The notes: generated by a model not told the origin, from the sequence alone. A DNA stretch of 64,000 bases from Selaginella moellendorffii (GCF_000143415.4 NW_003314359.1:475437-539436), one strand, 5' to 3'. Shown: positions 43,169 to 55,110, counted from the stretch's first letter. Numbers and translations are program-made.

Positions 43169-44850
43169 TCACGAGCCTGTGTCCATTGGATAGCATCCCA
43201 AAACACGCATGAATGGAGCAATCTCCTGAGAGAAAACAAGAGAAACGGGAACTTTAGCTTGGATCGAGTGAACTCGATACGAACCTGTAAGTGGCCGAGA
43301 GCGTTTTGTGCTCTTGGGTCCGCCATAGATGCTTGAAAGTCTATGTAAAACAAGTAGTCGAAGTACCTGATGGAAGAGAAAAGCATGTAAGACATGGAAA
43401 AGAGTTTGTTTCTCAGTACAGACTTGGCTACTCCGGTGTTGCTATCGTCCACAATCCTCAGTGGTTTCTTCCGCTGCGGTCTGCTCTCTATCTGCAGAGA
43501 CAATGTAAACGAAGAGAAAAGATAAGCAAAAGATGTACCTTGGTAAGATTTATATCTCGCAGCGCAAACACTGCAAGCGCCTTAAACAGGACACCCGGCC
43601 CCTCTTCAAGTGTAAACACAACACTTGTCTTACACAACGAAACAATTGGATAAGATTGTTAAAAATCCAACGCTGGCTACCTTGAACGGACGATCATTCC
43701 TTGGAATGACAGGATCCCTTGCCAGCATTAAGAAACGAGTGATGTTATCGGAGTCATCCTGTTTTGGTTTTGAGACGATTAAAACGAAAAAACCCGAATG
43801 AAAATTCTACCTGTATGCCTTCGGCTAAAACGTCAAGCCCGTATATCTGAGCTGCTCGGGCACTGGCAACTGCCCCTGCATCTCTCAAGTTATTTTGCGA
43901 GACATACTGGAGCACGGAAGCATAGAAAGTAAGAAACAATACTCCAAATAAAAAGGATGCCTTGCCTGGGCTGCTCCGGCCGTGTCGTCGACTGCCTCGC
44001 GTGTAACTCCCAGCTTAGACAGTGTCTGCTCACACTGCGCTAGAGCCTGAAGAAAAACCTCAAGACCAAAATAAACAACGCTAGAGAAGTACAACTAACT
44101 TGAGAGTGACTAAGGACGCGCTTCAGCTCCTCTGTCTTGACGCCGGGAAGGCCCAAGAGGCAATGGTTAACTGGGAACTGCACTTCACCCACAATATGTA
44201 GCCGGTGGCGTAGCAGAAGGTCGTAGTTACGATGAATGCTTCCTCCTAGCGAGTTCTCAATCGGTAGCACCGCCCTGTCCACCAGCCAGAGTTCCACAGC
44301 CTACCTCCAAAGTTTAGAGCCATACAACACTAAGAACAATGCAAACCTGGAATGCACTGTCGAACTGCTCGCAAGGGACGGCTTCGCAATTCGGATAAGC
44401 CTTACAAGCGGCAGCTTCACTGTAGGCACCAGGCACGCCCTGCAAGCCGAGCCAAGTGATTGAGGACAAGAAAAACGAAAAAGACTACCTGATAAGCAAC
44501 TCGTAACTTGGACCCTTGTCCAGGCGATGTCAAGCTTGTCACAGAAAGAGGCCCTGGAACAGCACAAAGAGTTCGGATAGGAATGTAGCAAAAGGTCACT
44601 CACTTGGCAGCGTATCCAGCTCAAATCTGGGCTCCATGTCGGGCTTGGAGTCCTGTTGCTGACTAACACAGGCTCCCCGGACGAGCTGACGCTGGCCCGA
44701 GACGCAACGGTAATTCTCTTGCCTGCGAGCTTCCATGGAGACCCAACAAGGCCATGCAGAGGAAGAACAAGACGAGGAAGACGATACTATTTGAGATGGG
44801 CCACAGTGAGTAATAATACCCTTTGGATGGAGGGCAATGGCCATGAGCAA
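43169..44850 (-). CDS. ADT: Arogenate dehydratase (plastid), phenylalanine synthesis
   Basis: Last step of plant phenylalanine synthesis: arogenate to phenylalanine in plastids. ATG 44850 opens a Ser-rich transit-like N-terminus ([13 protein letters not shown]). Catalytic domain: [63 protein letters not shown] and [11 protein letters not shown]. The ACT regulatory domain follows: [54 protein letters not shown] is the Phe-binding loop. It ends [10 protein letters not shown] with the stop at 43169-43171. About nine short introns, all GT/AG. Arogenate and prephenate dehydratase activity cannot be separated by eye. Confidence 0.93.
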
Positions 44851-45050
44851 AATATTCCTACACGAATCAAAATAGTCAAGACAGCAGAGACAAAGAGAAG
44901 TCTCTTACCTCGCATCAAATAGTTTCTTCGCCGATCCTCGCGCGCATCGAATGATGCATCTGTTCCAACCGGGAGTTAGAAGGAGAACGATGGTGGAAGA
45001 GGTGTGTCTTACCAGCGCTCTCCCTCCCAGCGACCAAGAACCCTAATTCT

Positions 45051-47084
45051 TCATCTTGCGAGCATTAGATATGGGGCTGCGTTCGTCGGATCCAGCTTCC
45101 TGGCCGCCTCGGCCGCCCGCGCCGGATCGCAATGGATCTTGGAAGATCCCAGCAGGCTCGTCCAGGTAGCGTCGTTGGGAGAATGAGGCATCCCCCTGAG
45201 CAGTTCCTCCGCGTCGCCGAGCTTCCCTGCCCGCCCCAGCGCGTCCAACACGCAGTGGTAGTGCTCCACGCCCGGAATCACGCCGAAATCCACGATCATC
45301 GAGCACAGGCAGCGCTTGGCGCCCTGGACGAGGCCGATGTAGCTGCACGCCGCCAGCGCGCCGATGAAGCTCACGCCATCCGGCGCCAATCCCTCGGCAC
45401 ACATCTCGCGGAGGATTTCCAGCGCCTCGCGGAGATTCCCGTTCTGGGCAAACGCTTGAATGACCCCATTCCAGGACACCGCATTGGGACATGGCATTCG
45501 ATCAAGAACCATCCTGGCCGTTGCCAGGCCGCCGTTGATGGCCTCGCCGTGGATCAGAGCCGTCCACGCCACCACGTCGCGCTCGCAGTCCATCCTCCAG
45601 AAGGCCCTCCTCGCGTCCTCCAGATGCCCGCTCCCGGCATAAGCCGCGACCATGGCCGTCCACGTCACCACGTCCTTCTCCGCCGTCCGATCGAAGAGCC
45701 AGCCGGCCAGCTCCACATCGGACGACGCCGCGGCGATCATCGCGTTCCACGAGACCGAGTTCCACTCGGGCATGGCGTCCAGGAGCCCTAGCGCGTGATC
45801 GAGGTTTCCAGCCATGGCGTGCGCGGACACCATGGCGCTCATCGATGCGAGGTTCTTGGCCGGCATTCTCGCGAAGATCTCTTCCGCGCGGGCGATTTGC
45901 CCCGCGCAGGTGTACGCACCCAGGATCGCGTTCCAGGAGAGGGAATCGTGCTCGGGCATGGCGTCGAAGATCAATCGCGCTTGCTCGACCGCTCCATCCG
46001 ACGCTTGCGCCTGGAGGATCGTGTTCCAGGAGACGATGTCGCGCTGCGGCATTTTCTTGAAGATCTTGGCGGCCTCGTGAAGATTTCCGGCCTGGGCAAG
46101 CGCCGCAATTGCCAGATTCCAGGAGACTGTGTCGCGGGCGGGCATCTTGTAGAAGATCGACATCGCGGTGCGGTGGTTGCCGCTGTGGCTGAATCCGGAG
46201 ATCATTGTGTTCCAGGAAATCAAGCTCGTCAGTGGCATTCGTGAGAAGAGCTCTAGCGCTAGATCCAGATGCCCGGCTTGGGCATATGCTCCAAGCATGC
46301 AATTCCAGGAAACTAGATCTGGATGTGGGATCTGATCAAACACTTTCCTTGCCCTCTCGATCTGGCCGCGCTGGGAAATCGCAGTGAGAATCGTGTTCCA
46401 GGAGATTATGTTGATTTCTGGCATGGAATCAAACGTTCTTTTGGCGCTATCAAGGTCTCCGTCCTGGGCAAACGCTTGGATCATCGCGGTTCTTGAGACG
46501 ATATCCGGGGCCGGGGATCGATTGAAGAGATCAATCGCTTGCTCGAGATCTCCGGCAGTGACGCACGCCTGGATCATCACATTCCAAGACACCGCGTCCC
46601 GATCGGCCATGGCATCGAAAAACTCTCTGGCGCGATCGAAATCCCCGCCGGTGGAGTACGCCCGGAGCATCGTGTTGCTCGACACTAGATCCCTCCTGGG
46701 CATCGCCAAGAACAGCGACTCTGCCTCTTGGATCTCCCCCCGATCGGCGTAGGCCTTGATCAGGGAATTCCCGGCCACGGCATCTTGCTGCGGCATCTGG
46801 TGGAAGAGATCGCGCGCGCGCTGGAGCTGGCCATTGCGGATCAGGGCCGCGATCATGAGATTCCAGCTGAAGGAGTTCTTGGCAGCGGTGGCGGAGAAGA
46901 GCGCCGCCGCCTCCTCCACGGCGCCGCAGCGGCCATACATCTCGACGAGGAGATTGGCGAGGAAGACATTGGAGTAGAGAGCGCCATCGCGGAGGATCCG
47001 AGCGTGGAGCTCGCGGCCCAGCGAGAGATCCCTAGCATGGCCGCAGTGCCTGATCGAGTCGGGCAAGCTTGGCGGCGGCGGCAT
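45051..47084 (-). CDS. PPR protein of repeated S-type motifs, truncated E domain
   Basis: Single exon, 677 aa, organellar RNA-binding class. From about residue 80 nearly all repeats are 31-residue S-type units in the pattern DAVSWNVMIQACVTAGDLEQ, with few L motifs; about 17 units. The start MPPPPSLPDSIRHCGHARDL lacks a clear transit peptide. The end reads YHCVLDALGRAGKLGDAEEL, TWTSLLGSSKIHC and stops at YLMLAR, inside the E motif, where relatives continue with an E2/DYW region. It is divergent from the RIN13-like gene; the start codons are 96 bp apart. Confidence 0.9.
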   Translation of the reverse strand: MPPPPSLPDSIRHCGHARDLSLGRELHARILRDGALYSNVFLANLLVEMYGRCGAVEEAAALFSATAAKNSFSWNLMIAALIRNGQLQRARDLFHQMPQQDAVAGNSLIKAYADRGEIQEAESLFLAMPRRDLVSSNTMLRAYSTGGDFDRAREFFDAMADRDAVSWNVMIQACVTAGDLEQAIDLFNRSPAPDIVSRTAMIQAFAQDGDLDSAKRTFDSMPEINIISWNTILTAISQRGQIERARKVFDQIPHPDLVSWNCMLGAYAQAGHLDLALELFSRMPLTSLISWNTMISGFSHSGNHRTAMSIFYKMPARDTVSWNLAIAALAQAGNLHEAAKIFKKMPQRDIVSWNTILQAQASDGAVEQARLIFDAMPEHDSLSWNAILGAYTCAGQIARAEEIFARMPAKNLASMSAMVSAHAMAGNLDHALGLLDAMPEWNSVSWNAMIAAASSDVELAGWLFDRTAEKDVVTWTAMVAAYAGSGHLEDARRAFWRMDCERDVVAWTALIHGEAINGGLATARMVLDRMPCPNAVSWNGVIQAFAQNGNLREALEILREMCAEGLAPDGVSFIGALAACSYIGLVQGAKRCLCSMIVDFGVIPGVEHYHCVLDALGRAGKLGDAEELLRGMPHSPNDATWTSLLGSSKIHCDPARAAEAARKLDPTNAAPYLMLAR

Positions 47085-47180
47085 TTCCGGATGGGATTCG
47101 AACCATGGCGTCCTTTAGCCCTTGGAGAGGAGATTTTTAGGGTTTATAGCTTTAGGGCAGAGAGGATGAGATGAGAGACG
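47085..47180. promoter_or_regulatory. Bidirectional promoter with telo-box
   Basis: 96 bp between the divergent PPR and RIN13-like start codons. Holds TTAGGGTTT at 47137-47145, a telo-box on the minus strand. Confidence 0.65.
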
Positions 47181-48838
47181 ATGGAGCTCGGCAGCGTCGT
47201 GGAGCTCAGCTCGTCGGATGAGAATGACGATTTTCTCCTGCCGATGAAGCGCACTGCTATCGCTCCCGATGACGATGACGACGACGATGTGATTATTATC
47301 GAGAAGTCGCAGTGCACGGCGGCAACCCGGCGCTCCTCCTCCAGGCGGCCTCCGCGGAAGATCGAGGCGCTGGTCGAGGATGATTTCGAGTGCTGTATCG
47401 TGGCTAGCGCTTCCAACTCCAGGCTATTCCAGGCGGTGGATGTGGATGGGGACGAATTGGTGGTCACTGGAGAAACTGGACCGGTAAGTTCACGATGATC
47501 TAGAGTTTTTCTTCGCTGTTCTTGTGTTCTTGTTTTTTCACCGATTGTTTTGTTCTAAAGGAAGGAATGGGCTTTGTAGGTGGCATGCAGGGATTTTCCT
47601 CACGCTCGACATCTTTGCGTGCGTTTTCCTTTCAGTGCTACGCCACACATAGACTTCTGTGAACAAGTAAGTGCCGGATTAAACTTTCTTCCTGGACGAA
47701 CTCGACACTTATAGATCATCAATCCATTTTTCTTTTTTCTTTTTTTTTTTCTTCTTTGTTCTAGTGCCACTGCTTTGTTTGCGACACATTAGCACCCTGT
47801 GCTTACTGGTCGACTCACTGCGACGCTTCCGACAAGGAAGCTCAGTGGCTGACGATGCGAAAATCGAATAAGACGCCCGAGTTGGCTCTCTTACCGCCGG
47901 TTGCGAAGATCCAGAGACCAAGACCACCTCAAGCAACTCATGCAAGAAGACTAACAGCAGCGCCACTTCCTCGGCCAACAGTAGTAGCAGCAACAGTGAC
48001 ACGACCACCGCCACCACCTTTAGTACCGCCGCAGTTTCCACCATTCGCCTCAAGCCTGGCGAAGCCGCCGGCAGTGGGAACAGCGACCATGTCCGACTAT
48101 GCTCTGGGCCTCGCGAAGCGAGTTCCCAAAGTCAGGTACTACACAACGTCAGGCTCAACGAGCAGTGTGACTAGAAATCTAGGTGGGGTGAGAGGCGTCC
48201 GTCCTCCAGCTCCGACGGTGACAGGGAAGAATGCTCCTTCTAGACAGCCGCCAGGAAGCGCTACCGGCAGTGTTAGACAATTCAGAACAGCGGCGTCCGT
48301 GATGGAACAACAGCAAAGTGGTGCTCAGCACTTATCACCAACAAGACCGACAAATGGTGGTGTGGTTAGAGCCGACTTAGCATCAACAGCGGCTACAGCA
48401 ACAGCAACAGCAACAGCAAGAAAAGCAACGGCGTCATCGCTATCACCAGGGGCACCGACAGCAGGACCGACATTAGGAGGATGGACAGTATCCGCAGCAC
48501 CGCCATCGATTATGACGGAAGGAGCAGCAGTGGACAAGAACAGTGGTGCTTTAAGGCCGGACGCGAGCGCGAGCTCCATCCGGCTGGTGAAGAGGACGGC
48601 GAGGCCCACCGCTCAGGCCACCGTCCAGAAGGCACGGACGCAGCAAACGAAGAAGCGATCTTCCGGCAAAGTGGCGGTCGCCCCTGTGCCGGGTACTACG
48701 AGCGCTCCAGCGCAAGTCCTTCCAGCCGCTCACCCGCCGACGGTATCGCCGTGCCCGAGCCTCCATAACTTGGTTGGCGGAAGTGGATCCCAGTGCGGGG
48801 ATTTGGAGAGGATGAGCAGTGGTGGCTTTGGCGGTGGT

Positions 48839-48872
<34 letters not shown>

Positions 48873-48922
48873 ACGAGTACCTTCTCGCCCTGGAAGCTCT
48901 TTTCGAGTTAAACCAGCCGTGA
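47181..48922 (+). CDS. RIN13-like nuclear/plant-specific protein
   Basis: Three exons: 47181-47483, 47580-47666, 47765-48922 (515 aa). The conserved core lies at residues 100-155: VACRDFPHARHLCVRFPFSA, then FCEQCHCFVCDTLAPCAYW, a Cys-rich module shared with RPM1-interacting protein 13 and relatives. The N-terminus is acidic (PDDDDDDDVIIIEKS). The C-terminal 360 residues are low-complexity Ala/Thr/Pro (TATATATARKATA) and end in about 14 consecutive Gly encoded by a GGTGGC repeat, then EYLLALEALFELNQP, an amphipathic helix. The conserved function is unknown; RIN13 was linked to plant immune responses. Confidence 0.8.
48832..48871 (+). repeat. GGTGGC microsatellite coding for polyglycine
   Basis: Imperfect GGTGGC/GGCGGT array inside the RIN13-like reading frame; its length is likely to vary between individuals without breaking the frame. 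Confidence 0.85.
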
Positions 48923-49425
48923 TTCGTAGTCGTCATGAATCTTGCTAGTATCGGGCCGCGTGTAAATTTTCACGTGACGCGGAGGTACAAAAATCTCGCT
49001 TTTTCTTTCGTGAAAGAAGATTTTGTTCCTTTCTTGCAGCTATAAACTGGACTGGACAAGCGAAAGTGCGCGCAATCACGTGTCCGCCACGCCAGCTCGT
49101 GGATGACGTGGCATTGGGAAGTGGTGCTGACGTGTGCCCTAGACTTTTTCAAGGGCTTTCCTTTCTTTTTAAAGGGGAGCTGCTAGGCAGTTTGGGAACC
49201 AGATTCGACACATGTCTGATATGCTAGGCTTTTCTTTTACGGCAGAAATTAAAAACTAGCTTTTTCCAACCTTTTCCGGGTATACTAGTATTTTTTTTTT
49301 TGTGCTTGTGTGCCATTGGCTACCTATATATACCTGTTGATCCTGTTGGTCGGTGAGTTTCCTGTTAAGATTCGTCTATATCGAGCGAGCTATGGCGAAA
49401 CAAAAGGAAAGCTCGAGAGAAGTTT
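48923..49425. other. Intergenic, convergent 3' ends
   Basis: No gene seen. It separates the RIN13-like stop from the dioxygenase stop. Confidence 0.5.
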
Positions 49426-50908
49426 TTAGCTGCTGGCTTCCACGGTCGTCTGGACGCTGCGGATGCACGCCTTGCCGTCGAGCTTGGCGTAGAAGCGCTT
49501 CTTATAGTCGGAGAAGGTAAACTCCTTGTAGAGTGGAGGGTGGCTCTCGTCCAGCAGCTCCTCCACCGGCGACACCACCGTGTTGAAGGACGGGTTGTAG
49601 AAGAGCGCGATGGAAAGCCTGGGGCACTCCGAGTTGAGCACCACCCGGTGCTCGACGCTCTTGTACTTCCCGTTGCTCAAAACCTGCCCAAGGGGGATAA
49701 AAAAGATAAAGAATGACATGAGTGCGAGCCAAAGAATAAAACCAGATCTCTCTTTTTTGCACTTCTGTCCCTGTATCTTATGCTTGATTCTCTCGGACAC
49801 AGGGAAGGACTTGAAAATCATTTTACCTGTAGCTGGTCTCCCACGTTTACAACGAAGGCACCGGGGAGTGGCTTGACAGGAATCCATTGACCGTCGTTGA
49901 GCACTTGGAGGCCCGAGGTTGCGTCCTGGAGCAGAATTGTGATCCCTCCCACGTCGGAATGGCTGCTCAGGCCGAGAGCCAGCGCCGGGTCGGGACAAGG
50001 CGGATAGTAATTGAGCAGGAGGAAGCGCTCGTTTGGTGTGCCGAATGCCGCGTCCAGGAACTCGGGAGAGAGGCCGAGGCTTTCCGAGAGAGCCCGCAAT
50101 AGTGACTTGCAGAGAGAGCCCACTGCCTCGCTGTAGTTAACTGCAGTTTCCCTGGATGTGCAGACAGAAACAGAGTAAGCCTTGGAGCTTTTGTAGAAAT
50201 GGAGAGAAGCAAAACGGAGGAAAGTGTGGGTGGAGTGAGTGGCTTGCCTGTAGGAGGGAGGATTCGCCGGCCACGACGAGACGTTTTCTTCCGAGAGAGG
50301 ATTGCAGGAGTGGCGGAGGTAGTCGCGCCAGTCGAAGGTTTTGTCCTCGTAAGGATTGAAGCTCGTCCCGTACATTGTCATCTTGGAAGACATGCTGGTG
50401 GCGTGATACGCCATCTTCTCCTCCACCGGCAATTCAAAGAACTCATAGGCCACTTCTTTCATCTTCTCCGTCGTCGCCACCGGGACTCCGTGATTTGTCA
50501 CCTGAGAAACAGACAAAAGGTGATTTTGGAGGAAGAGTTAGATCGGCGGACTGAAAACAACACATGTATATCCTAGCTGGAAGAAACATACAAAACTTTA
50601 GATCGCAGACAGCAAGAAAAAACAAGCCTTGGAAGAAAGATCCAAACCTGGAAAAATCCCCACTTTTGGCAGGCTTGTCCGATAGCCGCGATGGCCTTGG
50701 GCCTGTTGCCACTGTTGCTGAGTTCCCGGAGGTCGATCACTGGAATGTCTTGTGTGTCGGGGCAAACTTTGGACTTGCACAAGCGCTGGTGCTCGGGCTG
50801 GATATAAATATCCGGGACGATATCCATACCACCATCCACCAGCACCTTAACACCTCTCAGATATGGACGCTTGTGCTCTACTGTACTGCTCGCGCTCAAA
50901 ACTCCCAT
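49426..50908 (-). CDS. 2-oxoglutarate/Fe(II)-dependent dioxygenase
   Basis: DOXC-type 2-ODD of plant specialised or hormone metabolism. Four exons: 50648-50908, 50248-50501, 49827-50151, 49683-49426 (365 aa). N-terminal domain: QDIPVIDLRELSNSG, AIGQACQKWGFFQVTNHGV. Catalytic core: LLNYYPPCPDPALALGLSSH. Iron ligands HSD (LSSHSDVGGITILLQD) and His in YKSVEHRVV; 2-oxoglutarate Arg in RLSIALFYNP. Intron 2 uses a GC donor (AG|GCAAGC); joining there restores PPSYRETAVNY. Substrate unknown; the flavone/salicylate-related, SRG1-like and gibberellin-like groups share these motifs. Confidence 0.94.
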
Positions 50909-51253
50909 GGCTAGCCTCTTTTACCCTTAACCCTCAACTTCACACACTCATGCAAGGCTTTGCTCGAACTGCATTTCTGCTTTATAGGCAGGAGAGGCAG
51001 GACAAGTCAAAGTATCAGGCCGTATGTCATGTACAGGGAGACGTAAAATAAGCGTATAGATATCACTAGAACGTAGAAAACACATAAAAGGAAGAAACTA
51101 AATGCATTTGGTAAGAAAGAGAGCGGGCTTACACTGACATGTTGATATCCCCTCTCCTTCTCGCCGCAGAAAAGCTATCTTGCGTGGTCTTCTGTGAGCC
51201 AGTAGTACACAATCCTGAAAAAAATACAGAGAGAGAGAGGGAGAGAGGGAGGG

Positions 51254-51284
<31 letters not shown>

Positions 51285-51929
51285 AGGGGATTAGTTTAAT
51301 TCTTCGAGGCAAGAGAAGAGTGATCTACTTAAAACTCCACTTTCTGTAATCAGCTGTCAGCTCCTCCGGAATCCATGAGATCACCGCTGAGGCAGTGCAT
51401 GACCCCACCCTGTGAGATCATCCTTGAAAGACCATCCGCTCGCTCTACACCGTCCAATTGTCTTTCTGGAAAACGAGCAGCGAGAGGATTGGTCTCTCCC
51501 GCGAAGAAAATGCGGCACATAGAAAAAGCCTCGACACTTGAATTTCAAAACCCGGAGAGCGTCCCACCTTTTCTCCATCGATGTAGAAAGGACTGCCTTG
51601 ACAATGCCGTGCCAACCATCCTTAAAAACCCGAGACCCCCGAGCTCTCCATTCCAACTAAACTTCCAAAGCTTGCTTCTTCTTCCTTGTTGCTACTATGT
51701 CTTTTTCACCAGATCAGCCCCGCTGACAAACTGGGCAACCATGGATATGACTCGGATTGAAGCTCCCATCAATGGAGCATCAGAGAATGGAACTGCGGCC
51801 ATGGAAGTGGCCTCCTCCTTCCTCCCGTCTCCTTCATCACCCTGTTTTTCTTCTCCGGCAAGTGGGTGTGACTGATAACGATGAAACACGAGGGAACTTA
51901 AAGACGAATCAGGCCATGGCAGTGTCATC
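50909..51929. other. Intergenic with GA-rich microsatellite
   Basis: GA/GGGA-rich array at 51228-51290. No supported gene; several short ORFs lack motifs. Confidence 0.5.
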
Positions 51930-52836
51930 AAGGGGGTGGTGAATGGTGGAGGGGAAGCAGCAGCAGTAATAGCAGGAAAAGTGGAAGGCGGATATTTTTC
52001 CGCACATTGTTGTAATTGTCATCCACAGCCACTTGCTCCATCCCTTTTCGAGCGGTGGTGGTGGTCTGCATGTCAACTTCATCTTCTGGGGATGCGCTCG
52101 TCATCTTCCGAGCAGCCGGAGCCAATCCGATTGATCCGACACTGTGGCCATTTGTCAGCTGACTGATAACCAAGCTTTGGTCGTTCAACTGCAAAAGAAA
52201 ACAGAAAGCATGACACGAAAAACAACTTACCTACAGAATCGAAGAAAAAAGAACAAGAGACTTTTCTCGCAGGCCTTTGAAGTTAGCTTGCCATTCTCGG
52301 CAACGAGATTCTCCAGCACCGAAGCCGCTGCTGCTTGCTGGAGTTTTAAATCATCCACCACTGTAGGCTCCTCCTCACAAATGCCGTCCTGGATTGAAAG
52401 TCTTGATACACAGAATCCATCACATTTTTTATGCCAACCTGGGCGTGATCATTTCGATGAGCGCGAGCTTCCAGGTCCAGCAAGCGAGCAGCAACATTGT
52501 CTCTTTCCTGTATCAAACTATCCACGCGACCTTGCAAGAACTCAATCTTGCATGGCATCCGAGACATATAAAAGAGAGAAAGGACAAATAGACTCCATAT
52601 CTTTGTGACGAGGCCTTGGATCTCTCCTCGAATGGCCTGCATTTCTTGCTGCCAACCATTCTACTAGCACACAGGTGTCGTCGATCCAGGCGCGCCTCCT
52701 GGATATTAGCTTGTTTGAGCTCATCAACGCCCGACAGATCGATCTCATGGCCTGGCTCCTTCTGCACCAGATCCTCGTTAGCATTGCCAGATTTGCCCCC
52801 CTGTCTCTCTTTCTTCCATGTATCTAGCTCTAGCAT
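51930..52836 (-). CDS. Doubtful coiled-coil protein gene
   Basis: Minus strand. The first segment from 52836 reads MLELDTWKKERQGGKSGNAN and DLSGVDELKQANIQEARLDR. Then the frame changes: QQEMQAIRGEIQGL, and after a 65-nt GT/AG intron IEFLQGRVDSLIQERDNVAA (to about 52441); then DGICEEEPTVVDDLKLQQ and ASVLENLVAENGKLTSKACE; then LNDQSLVISQLTNGHSVGSI. Together a long heptad-rich protein with Ala/Leu spacing. The break between LDRRH and QQEMQ near 52670-52690 has no intron of viable size, so a frameshift or pseudogene is possible. The last segment may end in a Leu-rich stretch (RLPLFLLLLLLLPL). Family not recognised. Confidence 0.4.
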
Positions 52837-54211
52837 CGTTTAAATGGAAACATATACTATGTTCATTATGATATTAAATTTATTTACCTAGATAAACTAA
52901 ATTATAAGCGCCTGGAATTAGTATTAGTTTCATTAGTATAGATCTTAATTATTTCTCTTCTATTTCTAAACAGGAAAGATGAATCTTCCACCACCGAAAT
53001 CCAACAAGCATAAAAATTACAATATAATAGTTGAATATAATAATCCTCTAAACTCTAGCTAGTTGGCGAATGAAAATCTTTGTGGATTTCTCAGCTGGGT
53101 TGTATGATAGAGCAGATATTCTCTGCTTTCTTGTGCGGAACTTTACTGTAAATCCTTGAAATTAGGCATATATAAAAATCCTTTCACCACCGACCTCTGC
53201 GTTGCAGCAGCAGCAGATAAGCTCCACTCCCAAGGCTTCCACTCCACTGAAGGCCTTGCATTGTAGTGGAGAGTAGTGCGTGGCAATGTCTCTCAGCGTG
53301 GGGGAGCTGACACAGTCTTTCTTGGCTGCCTACAGATTGACACTTAGGCCGCGTTGTCATCGCCTTGAGCCATTGTCATGCTAGCTCTTTTCCAGCTAGT
53401 CTCTTAGCCATTTATCACTTTATGGCTGCATGGAAACTCTGTGCGCTTATCAGTACGAAGAACTTGACGAGCGAACCAGCCTTTTTCATGCGCCACGAGT
53501 GCCTGTTGAGTTCTTCTGGCCATGATGTACGGGTATGACTTCCTAGTGCTTGTGCACTTTCTCGCGATGCGTGATTCCAGGTAGCAAAGAGGGAGGAAAG
53601 ATTAATCTATACGGGAGGAAGATCGCTGCAGCATTGCGGGGATAGATCCCTAGCGGGCAGCAGCTGCGGCTGGATTTTGCCATGAGCAGCGTCAGAGGAG
53701 GTATCAATAGTACTCTCACTTGGTGCTTTAATTCTATCCAATTTTCCCATTGTTGTACTTTGGAAAGCTCTAGCTGGTGTTGCTCTCTCCTTCTTCACCA
53801 AGGAAGCTCTAGATGATAACTAGAACAGCTATAGCCAAGCCAGCTCAAAAGAAATCGCCTACTAACATATTATTTATTATTATGTCATTTATCTAAATGT
53901 GATCTTTTTCTCATGTTATTTTTATTAACTTATGTTATTTTTTTGGGACTAACATTTCAGACATTGGTTTTGGTATAATAATTTGTTGAGGAACTTCATG
54001 AGCATTCTTTTGCACCATTTTTTAATACTTCCTCACTTAATATTTTTTAAATATATGTAATATTGCATTACTTATATCTAAATGTTTATTTTTTGTGAAT
54101 TCTTAATTTTTATGAAGATTTTTCATTTCTGCTGGTTGGGGATGGCTTTTCCAGATTCATACTCTTGGATGACCTGAGGCTTCTCGTTGATTTATACATT
54201 ATTAAAAAATA

Positions 54212-54288
<77 letters not shown>

Positions 54289-54559
54289 CTTATTATATCT
54301 GTTATTAAAAATTATGAATCACTCTGTGAGGTACAACACATGTACTTCGGGTGGAGGTTGTCCCAAAACATTGAATTATACTATAAGATATATGAATTTC
54401 AAATATATATGTGCTTCAATTGTTTAATGACTCACAAAAACATGTTTAGATATGGTTTTTTTTTTCAAGAATGTATGAATTCTTAATATGCCATAATCAT
54501 ACTAGCAGGATTGAGCTTTTTGAATCTTGCCCCAAATTCTCTAACAAGGAGGATAGATC
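52837..54559. other. AT-rich intergenic DNA
   Basis: No gene supported. Only a long TA microsatellite stands out. Confidence 0.5.
54217..54286. repeat. TA microsatellite
   Basis: About 35 uninterrupted TA units; too long and regular for chance and likely variable. Confidence 0.97.
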
Positions 54560-55110
54560 TTTACACATTGCTAGGTGCAGCTCAAGAAGCTCAACCTCTC
54601 CACAAATTTCTTATTGAGTTTTGACTAGCAACTATATACTAGGCAAGATCATTGTTTAGAGGAGCTTGTTCGCCTCTCCAGCCACATCCTTCCATTAATT
54701 TTCTCCCTAACAGCATTGTGGCAACTGGATTTGAGCAGCAATCTTTTGTCCAGCCACATTCTTAGTGAGGCTTAATTGTTCAGAAGGTCAAGGATCTAGA
54801 GTGAGTGTGGGTGCTCACTCTAGATCCTTGACTTTGTAAACAATTCCCTCTTCAGTGAGATCCCAACCAGCATCGGTAATCTCTCCAACCTCACTGAGCT
54901 CTTGCTCGGCCTTAACACTACACTACTTAGGTCCTTGGTTGACAGTGTGCTATGGTAGTGTGGCAATCTCACAAAGCTTGACATCATTGGCAATTGGCTC
55001 ACAAGTGAAATCCTGAGCTACCTTGCAGATCTCCCCAAGTTTATGATCTTAGACATCAGCATGAAGTTCTCTGTGGGATCCATCCTTGACAAACTGTGGC
55101 ATGTGACATA
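54560..55110 (+). pseudogene. Degenerate LRR gene fragment
   Basis: Plus-strand peptides in shifting frames: LTALWQLDLSSNLLSSHI near 54710, then IPTSIGNLSNLTELLLG near 54860, LTKLDIIGNWLTSEILSYLA near 54975 and ILDISMKFSVGSILDKLW near 55045. These match plant extracellular leucine-rich repeats but are separated by stops and a 46-bp inverted repeat. No start, signal peptide or kinase. Confidence 0.7.
54787..54832. repeat. Perfect 19-bp inverted repeat (hairpin)
   Basis: Arms GTCAAGGATCTAGAGTGAG (54787-54805) and its exact complement (54814-54832) enclose an 8-nt loop TGTGGGTG, inside the LRR fragment. Confidence 0.95.

Noticed and set aside
41379-45050. GS1, VPS2, DRG1 and arogenate dehydratase as an operon-like cluster
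   Set aside because: Same strand with spacing of 120-260 bp, but functions are unrelated; compact genome packing explains it.
54217-54286. TA tract as an origin or matrix attachment site
   Set aside because: Plain dinucleotide repeat; nothing else supports a function.
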